This document shows positions 37,627 through 45,753 of a DNA stretch of 64,000 nucleotides, piece after piece. The stretch covers positions 92,238 through 156,237 of the forward strand of contig NZ_JAGINP010000024.1 in the NCBI RefSeq assembly GCF_017876155.1, given 5' to 3'. Under the pieces are notes generated by a model that had not been told where the DNA came from, made no database searches, and saw only the letters and a program-made list of their open reading frames with translations. Position 1 is the stretch's first letter. Every line of letters begins with the position of its first letter. Position numbers and translations under genes: made by a program. The DNA is from Azospirillum rugosum. Its GTDB lineage: Bacteria; Pseudomonadota; Alphaproteobacteria; Azospirillales; Azospirillaceae.

Positions 37627-39546
37627 TCAGCCGGACGGGACGGCGAGGCCGGCCTTCCGGACGCCGTCGAGGATCTTGGCGATGGTGGGCGGGGCGATGT
37701 TCCGCCGTTCAAGCTCCGTAACGATCTTGGCGCCGAAGTCCGGATCGAGGCGGAGGATTTCCCGCACCTCCCGCGCGGCATCGCTCTTGCGGCCGGCCTC
37801 CGCATGAATCATCGCCAGGGCGACGTGGGAGAGAACGAACTCCGGCACCTCGACCCGTTGGGCTTCGGCGAGCGCCTCGTCATACCGGCCGTTCACATAG
37901 TGATACGTGGCGATGACGATGCGGTACCAGCTCGGCTGCGCCGGGTTGCGCGCGTACGCCTCCTGGATCAGGGGGATGCCCGTCTGCCAATCCCCGACAA
38001 GGCTGTAGCAGCGCCCGAGATCGGCGAGAATGTCGGGACCGTGGGGATTGAGCGCCCGCGCCCGCTCGTAGGCGGCGATGCTGAGTTGCGGCTCGCGCCG
38101 CAGCCAATGGACCAGCCCGAGCGCCTGATGCGGCAGCGGGTTGTCGGGCGCCAGGGCCACGGCGCGTTGCGCCAGTTCCAGGCCGGTGGCCACCGGGTTG
38201 GGATCGGTGGACCGCGGGTTGAAGCCGAGCCGGGTCTCGTCGATGATGACCATGGCCAAGGCCGCCCACGCGTCCGCGTAGAGCGGATCGGCCTGCACCG
38301 CGCGTTCCAGGCAGGTGCGCACCTGGCCGTGCAGGGCCGCGTCCAGGTGGCGCCAGTACTGCCGGGCCCGCAACAGGCATTCGTAGGAGGACAGCGCCGT
38401 CGGCGGCCGGTCGGCCGCGTGGCGCGCCTCCTCCTCCTCGATCACGCCGTTCGGCTGCACCAGCGCGCGGGCGACCCGGGCGGCGATGTCCTGGCGCAGA
38501 TCGACCATGGTGGCCGCCGTGAAGTCGCGGCGGACGCTGTCGGACCACAGATAGCGGCGGGTTTTCGCGTCGATCAGCACGGCGGTGACCTGGATCTGCT
38601 CGCCGACCAGCGCGACGCTGCCCTTCAGGACATAGTCGATCGGCAGGTTCGGCTCGGCCTCGCGCAGAGCCGCCGCCGACTTGTAGCGAAAGCTGGTGTC
38701 GGCCCCGAAGACGAGCACATTCCTGAAGCGGACCAGCGCGCCGATGAGTTCCTCGGTGTAGCCTTCGGCGAAGATGTCCTGCGATGGGTCGGTGGTGCCG
38801 TTGGCGAACGGCAACACCAGCAGCGCCGGGCCGCGCCCCATGGAGGCCGACATCGTCGCGCCCGGCGGCTCCCGCCGGATCGAACCCGCGCCCCACAGGG
38901 CGAGAAGCAGCGCGGCGGCGACCAGCAGCACCGCCGACACCAGCGCGGCCGTGCGCGGCCTGACGGCGGCGCGGAAACGCGCGCGCAACGGTCGTGACGG
39001 GGGCGGATTCGGGTGCGATTGCGGGGGCGACGTCAGGTGCGGTGGCGGAGCATCGGCCGCCTCGTCCGGGGCCGCGGCATCGCTGTCGGTCTGGTGCTCC
39101 GCGGTCTGGTGCTCCGCCCGTGATTGCAGGCCAGCGAACGGGGCCATGGCCGGTACGCCGGTGAATTGAGGGCCAGGGAATTGGGGCCCAAGGAACTGGG
39201 GAACGTAACTGCCTTTTGGAATGGTGATGCGGACCGGGTCGGCGGCGCCGTCGGTCAGGTAGTATTGCTCCAGGCAGCGGCGGACACGGCCCGCGTGGAT
39301 GCGGACCACCGGGTCGAGCAGGGGGTCGAAGCTGGCATCGCGGTCGAAGACATCGATCGCGATGGCGTAAGCCTTGATCCGGTCGGCGTGGCCGGCCAGG
39401 GTTTCCTGCACGACGAATCGCAGGAACCGCTGCTTGCGAGCGGACCCGCGGAATCCCCGGCTGGCGAGAACGCGCTCCAGCGCTTCGTCGATGAGCGCGG
39501 GCGGAATCGCCTCACCAGAGGATTGCGGCATGCCCCCTCCATCCAT
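37627..39546 (-). CDS. Membrane-anchored TolB-like/TPR regulator with N-terminal DNA-binding-like domain
   Basis: A 639-residue protein. Residues about 15-110 (ALERVLASRGFRGSARKQRFLRFVVQ ... ITIPKGSYVPQF) resemble the N-terminal domain shared by many rhizobial adenylate-cyclase-like/TPR proteins and CadC-type regulators. A Pro-rich linker and one membrane helix (AALVSAVLLVAAALLLALWG, near 205-225) follow. Then comes a TolB/FlgO-like domain (LLVLPFANGTTDPSQDIFAEGYTEELIGAL) and several TPRs to the C-terminus. No cyclase catalytic domain is present. ATG 39546 or 39531 are both possible. It probably senses something in the periplasm and signals across the membrane; the target is unknown. Confidence 0.78.
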   Translation of the reverse strand: MDGGGMPQSSGEAIPPALIDEALERVLASRGFRGSARKQRFLRFVVQETLAGHADRIKAYAIAIDVFDRDASFDPLLDPVVRIHAGRVRRCLEQYYLTDGAADPVRITIPKGSYVPQFLGPQFPGPQFTGVPAMAPFAGLQSRAEHQTAEHQTDSDAAAPDEAADAPPPHLTSPPQSHPNPPPSRPLRARFRAAVRPRTAALVSAVLLVAAALLLALWGAGSIRREPPGATMSASMGRGPALLVLPFANGTTDPSQDIFAEGYTEELIGALVRFRNVLVFGADTSFRYKSAAALREAEPNLPIDYVLKGSVALVGEQIQVTAVLIDAKTRRYLWSDSVRRDFTAATMVDLRQDIAARVARALVQPNGVIEEEEARHAADRPPTALSSYECLLRARQYWRHLDAALHGQVRTCLERAVQADPLYADAWAALAMVIIDETRLGFNPRSTDPNPVATGLELAQRAVALAPDNPLPHQALGLVHWLRREPQLSIAAYERARALNPHGPDILADLGRCYSLVGDWQTGIPLIQEAYARNPAQPSWYRIVIATYHYVNGRYDEALAEAQRVEVPEFVLSHVALAMIHAEAGRKSDAAREVREILRLDPDFGAKIVTELERRNIAPPTIAKILDGVRKAGLAVPSG

Positions 39547-40450
39547 GCTCTCACCATCCGCTGGTTCCGGCCACTGGTTCCGGCCCGAAGGTCGCGCACG
39601 GCAACCGAACCGACCGTGCCGGAAGGTTTCCCGGCCCTTTCGTACCCGTCAGGCTGCGGCGTCGATGACGTGGCATCGATCCGACTTTGAACACGAACGG
39701 CCCGGCACGTGATAATCGGCGGCACTCTCACAATGTTTCGGCACAATGGTTCGAAAGACCACACCGCTGCCGCGAAACGCGCAAAAAGCTGTGCCAGCGC
39801 GGGAGTGGCCGCTTTTGTTTTGAATGAATTTCTGATGAAGTCCTTTTGCTTGCCGACGTCTGCAAGCCCTGTTTATCGCCGGCAGGGCGCAATTGAAACC
39901 ACGGCGGAAGGCGTACATACTCATAGCTTACAGCAGAAGCTACGCTTGCGCTTTCCCCTGAATCGCCTCAATCGTTCGAACGCCGAACAGCATTCCCCAA
40001 GATTGGCCAGACTATCTCCAATTTTCGTAGTCTTCCATGACCGACGGTGTATTGGATCGAGCTTTCAGCTTCAGATTGACCAATGGAAGAATGTCTCTAC
40101 GTATTCTTGGTGGATGGCGGCAGCTTATACAACAAACAAGGTACGCCGACCCTATGAAGGAAGTCGATGGCCGGCGTGGACTGGCGCGCGCCTATGGCTT
40201 TGGGCGGAATCGGGGAACAGATGATTCCAGCCATGCCCGCCCTTGGGTGATACGGTACCAAGGGCCGCATCGTGTTACCGTATACGGGCGCGTCCACACG
40301 GCGGCGCCTTTCGGCGGCGGGCGACATACCGTATCGCGCGTTCGCGGCGCGGAGGTTTTCGATAGAAAAGACCATGGTGCGAAGGCGGGCCACGATGGCC
40401 CCCATCATGGACCGCCGGGCACCCGCACACGCCCTCCCGGGAGCAGAGCC
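39547..40450. other. 900-base gap with lower GC and three GATACGG motif copies
   Basis: No convincing gene. Open frames exist on both strands but their codon use and composition do not look coding. The stretch from about 39700 to 40150 is visibly AT-richer than the surroundings and may be a decayed gene or imported remnant. Motif copies are at 40249-40257, 40275-40287 and 40326-40335, within about 200 bases of the AI-2E transporter start. Confidence 0.5.
40249..40335. promoter_or_regulatory. Cluster of three GATACGG/ACCGTATC motifs before the AI-2E family gene
   Basis: GATACGGTA (40249), TTACCGTATACGG (40275-40287) and ATACCGTATC (40326-40335) lie 116-202 bases upstream of the start at 40451. 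This is the densest group of the motif in the window and suggests a multi-site operator. Confidence 0.5.
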
Positions 40451-41575
40451 ATGGCCGATGTCTTCCACGACGAACGGATGCCGCAGGCCGGAGCGTTGGA
40501 CACGGCCGACCGTTTTGAGATGAGCTACGTCCGCAAGGCGCTCGTCCTGACCCTGATCCTGGTGCTGCTGGTCGGCTGCTTCGTGGTGCTGCGGCCCTTC
40601 ATCGCGGCGATCCTGTGGGCGGTCATCCTGACCTTCAGCACATGGCCGCTCCATTGGCGGCTGGAACGCGCGCTGGGCGGCCGCACCACGCTGTCGGCCA
40701 CCATCATGACTCTGGTGGTGATGACCCTGTTCGTCGGCCCGCTGGTTCTTCTGGGGCTGAAGCTGTCCGACAACGTGCTGCGCCTCTTCGAACTCATCAA
40801 CACCGGCATCGATCAGGGATTGGGGCCCCTGCCCGACTGGATGGCCCGCGTGCCCATTGCCGGCGAGACGATGCAGGAGGTCTGGACCGCGCTGGCGACC
40901 GGCGAGGCGGACCTCCGCACCGTGCTCCAGCCCTATCTGGGGCGGATCCGCGACTTCGTCCTGGCAAGCGGCGGCGCCCTGCTGTCCGGAACCTCGCTGA
41001 TCGCGATCAGCGTCTTCATCGCCTTCTTCCTCTACCGCGACGGCCGTGCGGCGGTCGAACGGCTGCGCAGCGTCATGGGGCGGATCGCCGGTGCGCGGGC
41101 GCGGCAGGCGCTGGACGTGGCGGCGGACACCATCATCGGCGTCGTGCACGGCGTCCTCGGCACGGCGCTGGTGCAGGCCATCGCCGCCGCATTCGGCTAT
41201 TGGATCGCCGGGGTCCCCGGCGCGTTCCTGCTGGGCTTCGCGACCTTCTTCCTGACGCTGGTCCCCATGGGCCCGGCGATCATCTGGCTGCCGGTGACGA
41301 TCTGGCTGGCCGGGCGGGGCGACACCGGCATGGCGCTGTTCATCGCCGTGTGGGTCGGCCTGGTGGTCGGCAGCCTGGACAACGTGTTGCGCCCGATCCT
41401 GATCGGGCGCGGCAGCGACCTGCCCTTCATCGTCATCTTCCTGGGCATCGTCGGCGGCCTCGTGGCCTTCGGCCTGATCGGCGTCTTTCTCGGGCCCACG
41501 CTGCTCGCCGTCGCCTACAGCCTGACCCGCGAATGGAGCGGCGGGTCGGAGCGCGGCGAAGCGCCCGCGGATTGA
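40451..41575 (+). CDS. AI-2E family (PerM-like) membrane protein
   Basis: A 374-residue inner-membrane protein of the AI-2E/UPF0118 family, which contains proposed autoinducer-2 exporters, sodium/proton antiporters and permeases of unknown substrate. N-terminal helices (LVLTLILVLLVGCFVVLRPFIAAILWAVILTFSTWPLH), a soluble domain (about residues 100-190) and the family's C-terminal helices are visible. The hallmark PGAFLLGFATFFLTLVPMGPAIIWLP and GSLDNVLRPILIGRGSDLPFIVIF are present. ATG 40451 gives the standard length; the open frame extends much further upstream through non-coding-looking DNA. Confidence 0.88.
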   Translation: MADVFHDERMPQAGALDTADRFEMSYVRKALVLTLILVLLVGCFVVLRPFIAAILWAVILTFSTWPLHWRLERALGGRTTLSATIMTLVVMTLFVGPLVLLGLKLSDNVLRLFELINTGIDQGLGPLPDWMARVPIAGETMQEVWTALATGEADLRTVLQPYLGRIRDFVLASGGALLSGTSLIAISVFIAFFLYRDGRAAVERLRSVMGRIAGARARQALDVAADTIIGVVHGVLGTALVQAIAAAFGYWIAGVPGAFLLGFATFFLTLVPMGPAIIWLPVTIWLAGRGDTGMALFIAVWVGLVVGSLDNVLRPILIGRGSDLPFIVIFLGIVGGLVAFGLIGVFLGPTLLAVAYSLTREWSGGSERGEAPAD

Positions 41576-41787
41576 GGCCGCGGACGGCTGACGCAGTCGG
41601 CCTTCGAGCACGGACAGGCGGGAAAGGCGCAAGCGTCGCCATTCACCTCGGTGGCCCGCACCGCCAGTTCGTAGCGGAGGCCCCGCACGAGGGCGACGCC
41701 GTCCTGGCCGTGACGCTCGTAACCCTCCACGACCTTGCGGAGCCGTATCAGAATGCCGCGTCGCCGATGGACACTGTGGTCGTGCAT
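41515..41787 (-). CDS. Possible small Cys-containing protein
   Basis: A 90-residue frame starting MHDHSVHRRRGILIRLRKVVEGYERHG and containing FPACPCSKADC. Its central part (GVALVRGLRYELAVRATEVNG) reads like a folded small domain and its codon bias is acceptable, but the last 20 residues overlap the end of the AI-2E family gene. No family is recognised. It is listed because otherwise the gap from 41576 to 41980 would be empty; it could be spurious. Confidence 0.35.
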   Translation of the reverse strand: MHDHSVHRRRGILIRLRKVVEGYERHGQDGVALVRGLRYELAVRATEVNGDACAFPACPCSKADCVSRPRPQSAGASPRSDPPLHSRVRL

Positions 41788-41911
41788 GGGATTCCCCGGT
41801 CACACCCAGGATAGCAACATCACGGTCGATCAAACCATCATCGGAGCATTCGCGTTACGTCCAACCGCCGAGGGCGCGCCTGTTTCGGACCCCGGCAGTG
41901 GGGCCGGCATA

Positions 41912-41931
41912 TTGACAATCCATACAATGCC
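41912..41931. promoter_or_regulatory. Candidate MocR operator upstream of its gene
   Basis: TTGACAATCCATACAATGCC lies 50-69 bases before the MocR start. The CATACAATGCC half recurs exactly at 43585-43595, and a close relative of the whole element (TGACAATACATTCAATCTGCC) is at 43543. TTGACA could also serve as a -35 element. Confidence 0.45.
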
Positions 41932-41980
41932 AGGCCTTATGGTGGGCGGTGGCACGACGCCATAAGCCGCGGGAACAGGC

Positions 41981-43465
41981 ATGCCGACGGACGAACAGGC
42001 CCCGAGCCGGATGGATTGGGTCCCCGACATCGAGGACCGGGCCAAGCCGGTCTATCTCGCCATCGCCGACGCGATCGGCGATGACATCCGCGCCGGCCGG
42101 CTGGTGCCGGGCCAGCGGCTTCCGCCGCAGCGGACCCTGGCCGAACGGATCGGCATCGACTTCACCACCGTCAGCCGCGCCTATGGCGAGGCCCGCGACC
42201 GCGGGCTGGTCGACGCGCGCGTGGGCCAGGGCACCTTCGTTCGCGCCAATGTCCGGCCCGGCGCCCGCCCCGGCCCGGCCGGGACCATGACTTCCCCCAC
42301 CCTTTCCCCGGCCACCACCGGCCCATCGGCGGCACACCCCGGAACAGCGGCCGGGTCGCTGGTGGACATGACCATGAACCAGCCGCCGCTGCCGGAGTCG
42401 CAGGATCTGCTCCAGCGGATGCACCAGGGCATGGCGGGAGTCGCCTCCGGCCTCGCCCTGCCCGACCTGCTGCACTACCCGGAGGCCGGCGGTCCGCGGG
42501 AGGAGCGCGCGGCGGGCGCGCGGTGGCTGCGCGACCGGCTGCCCAACCTGCCCGTCGAACGGGTTCTGGTGACGCCGGGAACCCAGGGCGCGCTGCTGGC
42601 CCTGCTGACCACGCTGGCCCGCCCCGGCGACACCGTCTGCGCGGAGGCGCTGACCTACCCCGGCTTCCGCGCCGTGGCGGCGCAGCTGGGCCTGCGGGTG
42701 GTGGGCGTGCCGATGGACGCGGACGGCATCGACCCGGACGCCCTGCGCGCGGTTCTGGCGCAGCACCGGCCGAAGGCGCTCTACTGCATCCCGACCTTCC
42801 ACAACCCGACGACCGCGACCATGCCGGTGGAGCGGCGCGCGGCGGTCGTCGCGGCCGCGCGCGACCACGGCGTGCCGATCATCGAGGACGACATCTACGG
42901 CACCCTGCCGGAAGACTCGCCCCCGCCGCTGGCCGCCTTTGCGCCCGAGATCACCTTCCACATCGCCGGCCTGGCGAAGTGCGTGTCGCCGATGCTGCGC
43001 GTCGCCTATGTGGCCGTGCCCGACGCGCGGCAGGCGCTGCGGGTGTCGGCCGCCCAGCGCGGCACGACGCTGATGGCCTCGCCCCTCGCCGCGGCGATCG
43101 CGCGACGCTGGATCGAGGACGGCACCGCCGCCGCCATCCGCGACGGAATCCGCGCCGAGGCGATGGAGCGCCGGGCGCTGGCCGAATCCCTCCTGCCGCC
43201 GGGCAGCGCCGTCACCAAGCGGGAGGCGTTCCACCTCTGGCTCGGCCTGCCGGAGAGCTGGACGCGGGGCGAGTTCGCGGCCCATCTGCGCGCCCGCGGC
43301 ATCGCCGCGGTGACCGCCGACGCCTTCGCGACCACCTCCGACGTGCCGCAGGCCCTGCGCGTCTGCCTGGGCGCCCCGGCCAGCCGCGAGGACACCCGCC
43401 GCGTGCTGCACGTCCTGGCGGAGGCGCTTGATCTCATCCCCGCCGCGGCGGGCGTCGTCATCTGA
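41981..43465 (+). CDS. MocR-type transcriptional regulator (GntR HTH plus aminotransferase-like domain)
   Basis: A 494-residue regulator. Residues about 25-95 form a GntR winged helix (KPVYLAIADAIGDDIRAGRLVPGQRLPPQRTLAERIGIDFTTVSRAYGEARDRGLV). After a Pro/Thr-rich linker of about 60 residues comes a class-I aminotransferase-like domain (LVTPGTQGALLALLTTLARPGDTV, YCIPTFHNPTTATM, IEDDIYGTLPED, then the PLP-lysine region GLAKCVSPMLRVAY). MocR proteins use PLP as a sensor cofactor. Shared motifs flank the gene on both sides, so it may control itself and the downstream ccoG. Confidence 0.9.
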   Translation: MPTDEQAPSRMDWVPDIEDRAKPVYLAIADAIGDDIRAGRLVPGQRLPPQRTLAERIGIDFTTVSRAYGEARDRGLVDARVGQGTFVRANVRPGARPGPAGTMTSPTLSPATTGPSAAHPGTAAGSLVDMTMNQPPLPESQDLLQRMHQGMAGVASGLALPDLLHYPEAGGPREERAAGARWLRDRLPNLPVERVLVTPGTQGALLALLTTLARPGDTVCAEALTYPGFRAVAAQLGLRVVGVPMDADGIDPDALRAVLAQHRPKALYCIPTFHNPTTATMPVERRAAVVAAARDHGVPIIEDDIYGTLPEDSPPPLAAFAPEITFHIAGLAKCVSPMLRVAYVAVPDARQALRVSAAQRGTTLMASPLAAAIARRWIEDGTAAAIRDGIRAEAMERRALAESLLPPGSAVTKREAFHLWLGLPESWTRGEFAAHLRARGIAAVTADAFATTSDVPQALRVCLGAPASREDTRRVLHVLAEALDLIPAAAGVVI

Positions 43466-43542
43466 CGGAGGGGCCCTCCATACAGAGTGCTACAAAGTGA
43501 CGCATTGATGGGATTTCCCCGGATTCCGGCATTTCGCACGCC

Positions 43543-43595
43543 TGACAATACATTCAATCTGCCTTGCTGACCCTACAGTGCGCGCATACAATGCC
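43543..43595. promoter_or_regulatory. Second pair of MocR-like motifs, before ccoG
   Basis: TGACAATACATTCAATCTGCC starts at 43543 and CATACAATGCC lies at 43585-43595, both within the 195-base gap between the MocR gene and ccoG. Similarity to the element before the MocR gene suggests one regulator for both. Confidence 0.42.
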
Positions 43596-43660
43596 CGCAT
43601 TGCCGCAAGGCCGTCGCTTCGGCGGGTCTTCGGCCACGATTGTTCGTGCAGAGGCTCGCC

Positions 43661-45151
43661 ATGCAGAAACTCGCCCGCTCTCCCGTCGCCGGCTCCGGGA
43701 CCAGCGCCCCGCCACCCTCCCCGCCACCCCCGCCGCCGCTCTACGCATCCCACAAGAAGATCCATCCGAAGGCCGTCCGCGGACGGTTCCGGCGGATCAA
43801 GTGGGCGCTGACGACGGCCCTGCTCGCCCTGTTCCTCGTCCTGCCCTGGCTGCGCTGGGACCGCGGCGCCGGCGTGCCGGACCAGGCGGTGCTGCTCGAC
43901 CTCGACGCCCAGCGCTTCTACCTGTTCGCCGTCGAGCTGTGGCCCCAGCACATCTATTACTTCACCGGGGCGATGATCCTGGCGGCCTTCGGCCTGTTCC
44001 TGGCGACCGCCCTGGCCGGGCGCGTCTGGTGCGGCTACAGCTGCCCGCAGACGGTGTGGACCGACCTCTACGTGCGGGTCGAGGAATGGATCGAGGGCGA
44101 CCGGGGCGCCCGCATCCGGCTCGACAACGGCCCGCGCGACGCCCGCTGGTTCGCCAAGAAGGCGGCCAAGCACGCGGTTTGGCTGCTGATCGCGCTGGCG
44201 ACCGGCGCCACGGCGATCTTCTACTTCGTGGACGCGCCGGGCTATGTGGGCGACTTGGCACGGCTTCAGCCGTCGATGCTCGCGTCGGGCTGGATCCTGT
44301 TCATGGCCGCCTGCACCTACGCCATGGCCGGCTTCATGCGGGAGCAGATGTGCGTCTATGTCTGCCCCTGGCCGCGCATCCAGGCCGCCCTGCTGGACGA
44401 GGAGAGCCTGGTCGTCACCTACCAGGACTGGCGCGGCGAGGGCCGGGCGCCCCTGCGCAAGGACCAGGAGTGGGAGGCGCGCAAGAGCACGGGCCTTGGT
44501 GACTGCATTGACTGCAACGCCTGCGTCCATGTCTGCCCGACGGGAATCGACATCCGCGACGGCATCCAGATGGATTGCATCAGCTGCGGCCTGTGCATCG
44601 ACGCCTGCAACGACGTCATGGCCCGCATCGGCCGGCCGGGCGACCTGATCCGCTACGACACCCAATCGGCCCAGGCCGCCAAGGCCGCGGCCCGCAAGCC
44701 GGATCCCTACCGGCTCGTCCGCCCGCGCACGGTGGTCTACACGCTGCTGATGGTGGTGGTGGGCGGCGTCATGGCCTGGAGCCTCGCCCTGAAGCCGGCG
44801 GCCGGCCTGTCCGTCCTGCGCGACCGCGCGCCGTTATATGTGGCGCTGTCCGGCGGCGAATTGCAGAACAGCTACACGGTGAAGATCGCCAACATGACCC
44901 GCCAGCCGCAGGCCTACCGCCTGACCCTGTCGGGAATCGCGGGGGCGGTGCTGACTGGGGCCGGCGTCGATGGTCCAGAGGGTGCGGAACTGGACCTGAC
45001 AGCCGCGCCGGACACGGTGCAGACCTACCGCGTCCATGTCCGGGTCCCGCGGAGCGCGGTCGCCGCGGTTTCGACTCCCGTTGTGTTCACGCTGACCGAC
45101 ACGGCCGAGGGCGCCGCGCAGAAGGCCGCGACGGTGTTCCTGGGGCCGTAG
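43661..45151 (+). CDS. ccoG: CcoG (FixG) cytochrome cbb3 oxidase accessory protein
   Basis: A 496-residue membrane iron-sulfur protein. It has hydrophobic segments (ALTTALLALFLVLPWL near 45-60 and others), an early CGYSCPQTVW motif, MCVYVCPWPRIQAALLD, and two ferredoxin motifs, CIDCNACVHVCP and CISCGLCIDACN, each able to hold a 4Fe-4S cluster. A C-terminal Ig-like periplasmic domain follows the last helix. CcoG is known to reduce copper for cbb3 oxidase assembly. ATG 43661 starts after a proline-rich upstream stretch. The usual ccoNOPQ and ccoHIS genes are absent from this window, so this is an orphan copy. Confidence 0.93.
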   Translation: MQKLARSPVAGSGTSAPPPSPPPPPPLYASHKKIHPKAVRGRFRRIKWALTTALLALFLVLPWLRWDRGAGVPDQAVLLDLDAQRFYLFAVELWPQHIYYFTGAMILAAFGLFLATALAGRVWCGYSCPQTVWTDLYVRVEEWIEGDRGARIRLDNGPRDARWFAKKAAKHAVWLLIALATGATAIFYFVDAPGYVGDLARLQPSMLASGWILFMAACTYAMAGFMREQMCVYVCPWPRIQAALLDEESLVVTYQDWRGEGRAPLRKDQEWEARKSTGLGDCIDCNACVHVCPTGIDIRDGIQMDCISCGLCIDACNDVMARIGRPGDLIRYDTQSAQAAKAAARKPDPYRLVRPRTVVYTLLMVVVGGVMAWSLALKPAAGLSVLRDRAPLYVALSGGELQNSYTVKIANMTRQPQAYRLTLSGIAGAVLTGAGVDGPEGAELDLTAAPDTVQTYRVHVRVPRSAVAAVSTPVVFTLTDTAEGAAQKAATVFLGP

Positions 45152-45161
45152 AGAAAATTTG

Positions 45162-45234
45162 AACCACGGAGACACAGAGGCACAGAGGGCTTCCAGCCGG
45201 CCAATAATCTCTGTGTCTCCGTGCCTCTGTGGTT
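45162..45234. repeat. Long inverted repeat after ccoG (terminator-like)
   Basis: The left arm 45162-45187 starts AACCACGGAGACACAGAG and the right arm 45209-45234 is its inverse with four mismatches; the loop is 21 bases. The arms contain shuffled copies of a CAC-GAG-CAC pattern. Similar ccacggagacacagagg repeats occur in many bacteria as mobile-looking intergenic repeats. It lies between the ccoG stop and the decayed metQ end, so it may terminate both. Confidence 0.75.
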
Positions 45235-45252
45235 AACGTCCCAACAACGACC

Positions 45253-45672
45253 TCACCAAGCCGGCAGGATCGCGCCCTTGAAGCGGGTTTGCAGGAAGTC
45301 CTTCACCTCCTGCGACTGGTAGGCCGACACCAGCGTCTTCAGCGCCGGGCGGTCCTTGTCCTTCGCGCGCGCGGCGACGAAGTTGCCGTAGGGGTTGCCG
45401 TCGCGCGGCTCCTGGATCAGCGCGTCCTTGGCCGGGGTCAGGCCCTTGCCGTCCTTCAGGGTCAGCAGGCCGTTCGCCGCCAGCAGGTTCAGCGCGCGGC
45501 CGCCCTTGCTGGGGTCGTTCGGGATACCGATCTTGGCGCCCGGCTTCAACTCGCCGATCGCCTTCACCTTGCGGGAATAGAGGCGTTGGCGTCGAGTTCG
45601 CCGGCGTCCAGCGCCGCGTTGGGAATGGCGTAGTCGGAAAAGGTGATCAGTTCCGCAGTGCCATGGGCATAC
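45253..45672 (-). pseudogene. metQ: Decayed metQ (methionine ABC substrate-binding protein)
   Basis: Fragments of an NlpA/MetQ lipoprotein remain. One frame ends with GELKPGAKIGIPNDPSKGGRA (split here), continues LNLLAANGLLTLKDGKGL, then jumps to TPAKDALIQEPRDGNPYGNF, then KDFLQTRFKGAILPAW and a stop at 45253. The usual middle of about 55 residues after LKDGKGL is missing. Farther upstream another frame reads GTAELITFSDYAIPNAALDAG and ELDAN, then runs out of frame into LYSRKVKAIGEL, where a second deletion of about 25 residues lies. The N-terminal half and signal peptide are absent. So it carries two internal deletions, a frameshift and a truncation. Confidence 0.82.
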
Positions 45673-45753
45673 TGACCCGTACGGATGGTCCGTCACCGCC
45701 CGTGCCGCGTTCCTGTTTGCGTTGAAGGCCCGTTCGTTGGAGGGAGGACACCC

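Noticed and set aside
39649..39924. Minus-strand 91-codon frame with several Cys in the gap
   Set aside because: No ribosome site, atypical codons and no family; composition does not look coding.
40037..40450. N-terminal extension of the AI-2E protein to 40037
   Set aside because: The extra 138 residues are unlike the family, the region is AT-richer and holds regulatory-type palindromes; ATG 40451 gives standard length.
41912..41935. TTGACA as a definite sigma-70 promoter of the MocR gene
   Set aside because: No convincing -10 at 16-18 bases downstream; the element is better explained as an operator shared with 43543.
45162..45234. CRISPR-like repeat
   Set aside because: Only two arms in inverted orientation, no spacer array and no cas genes.
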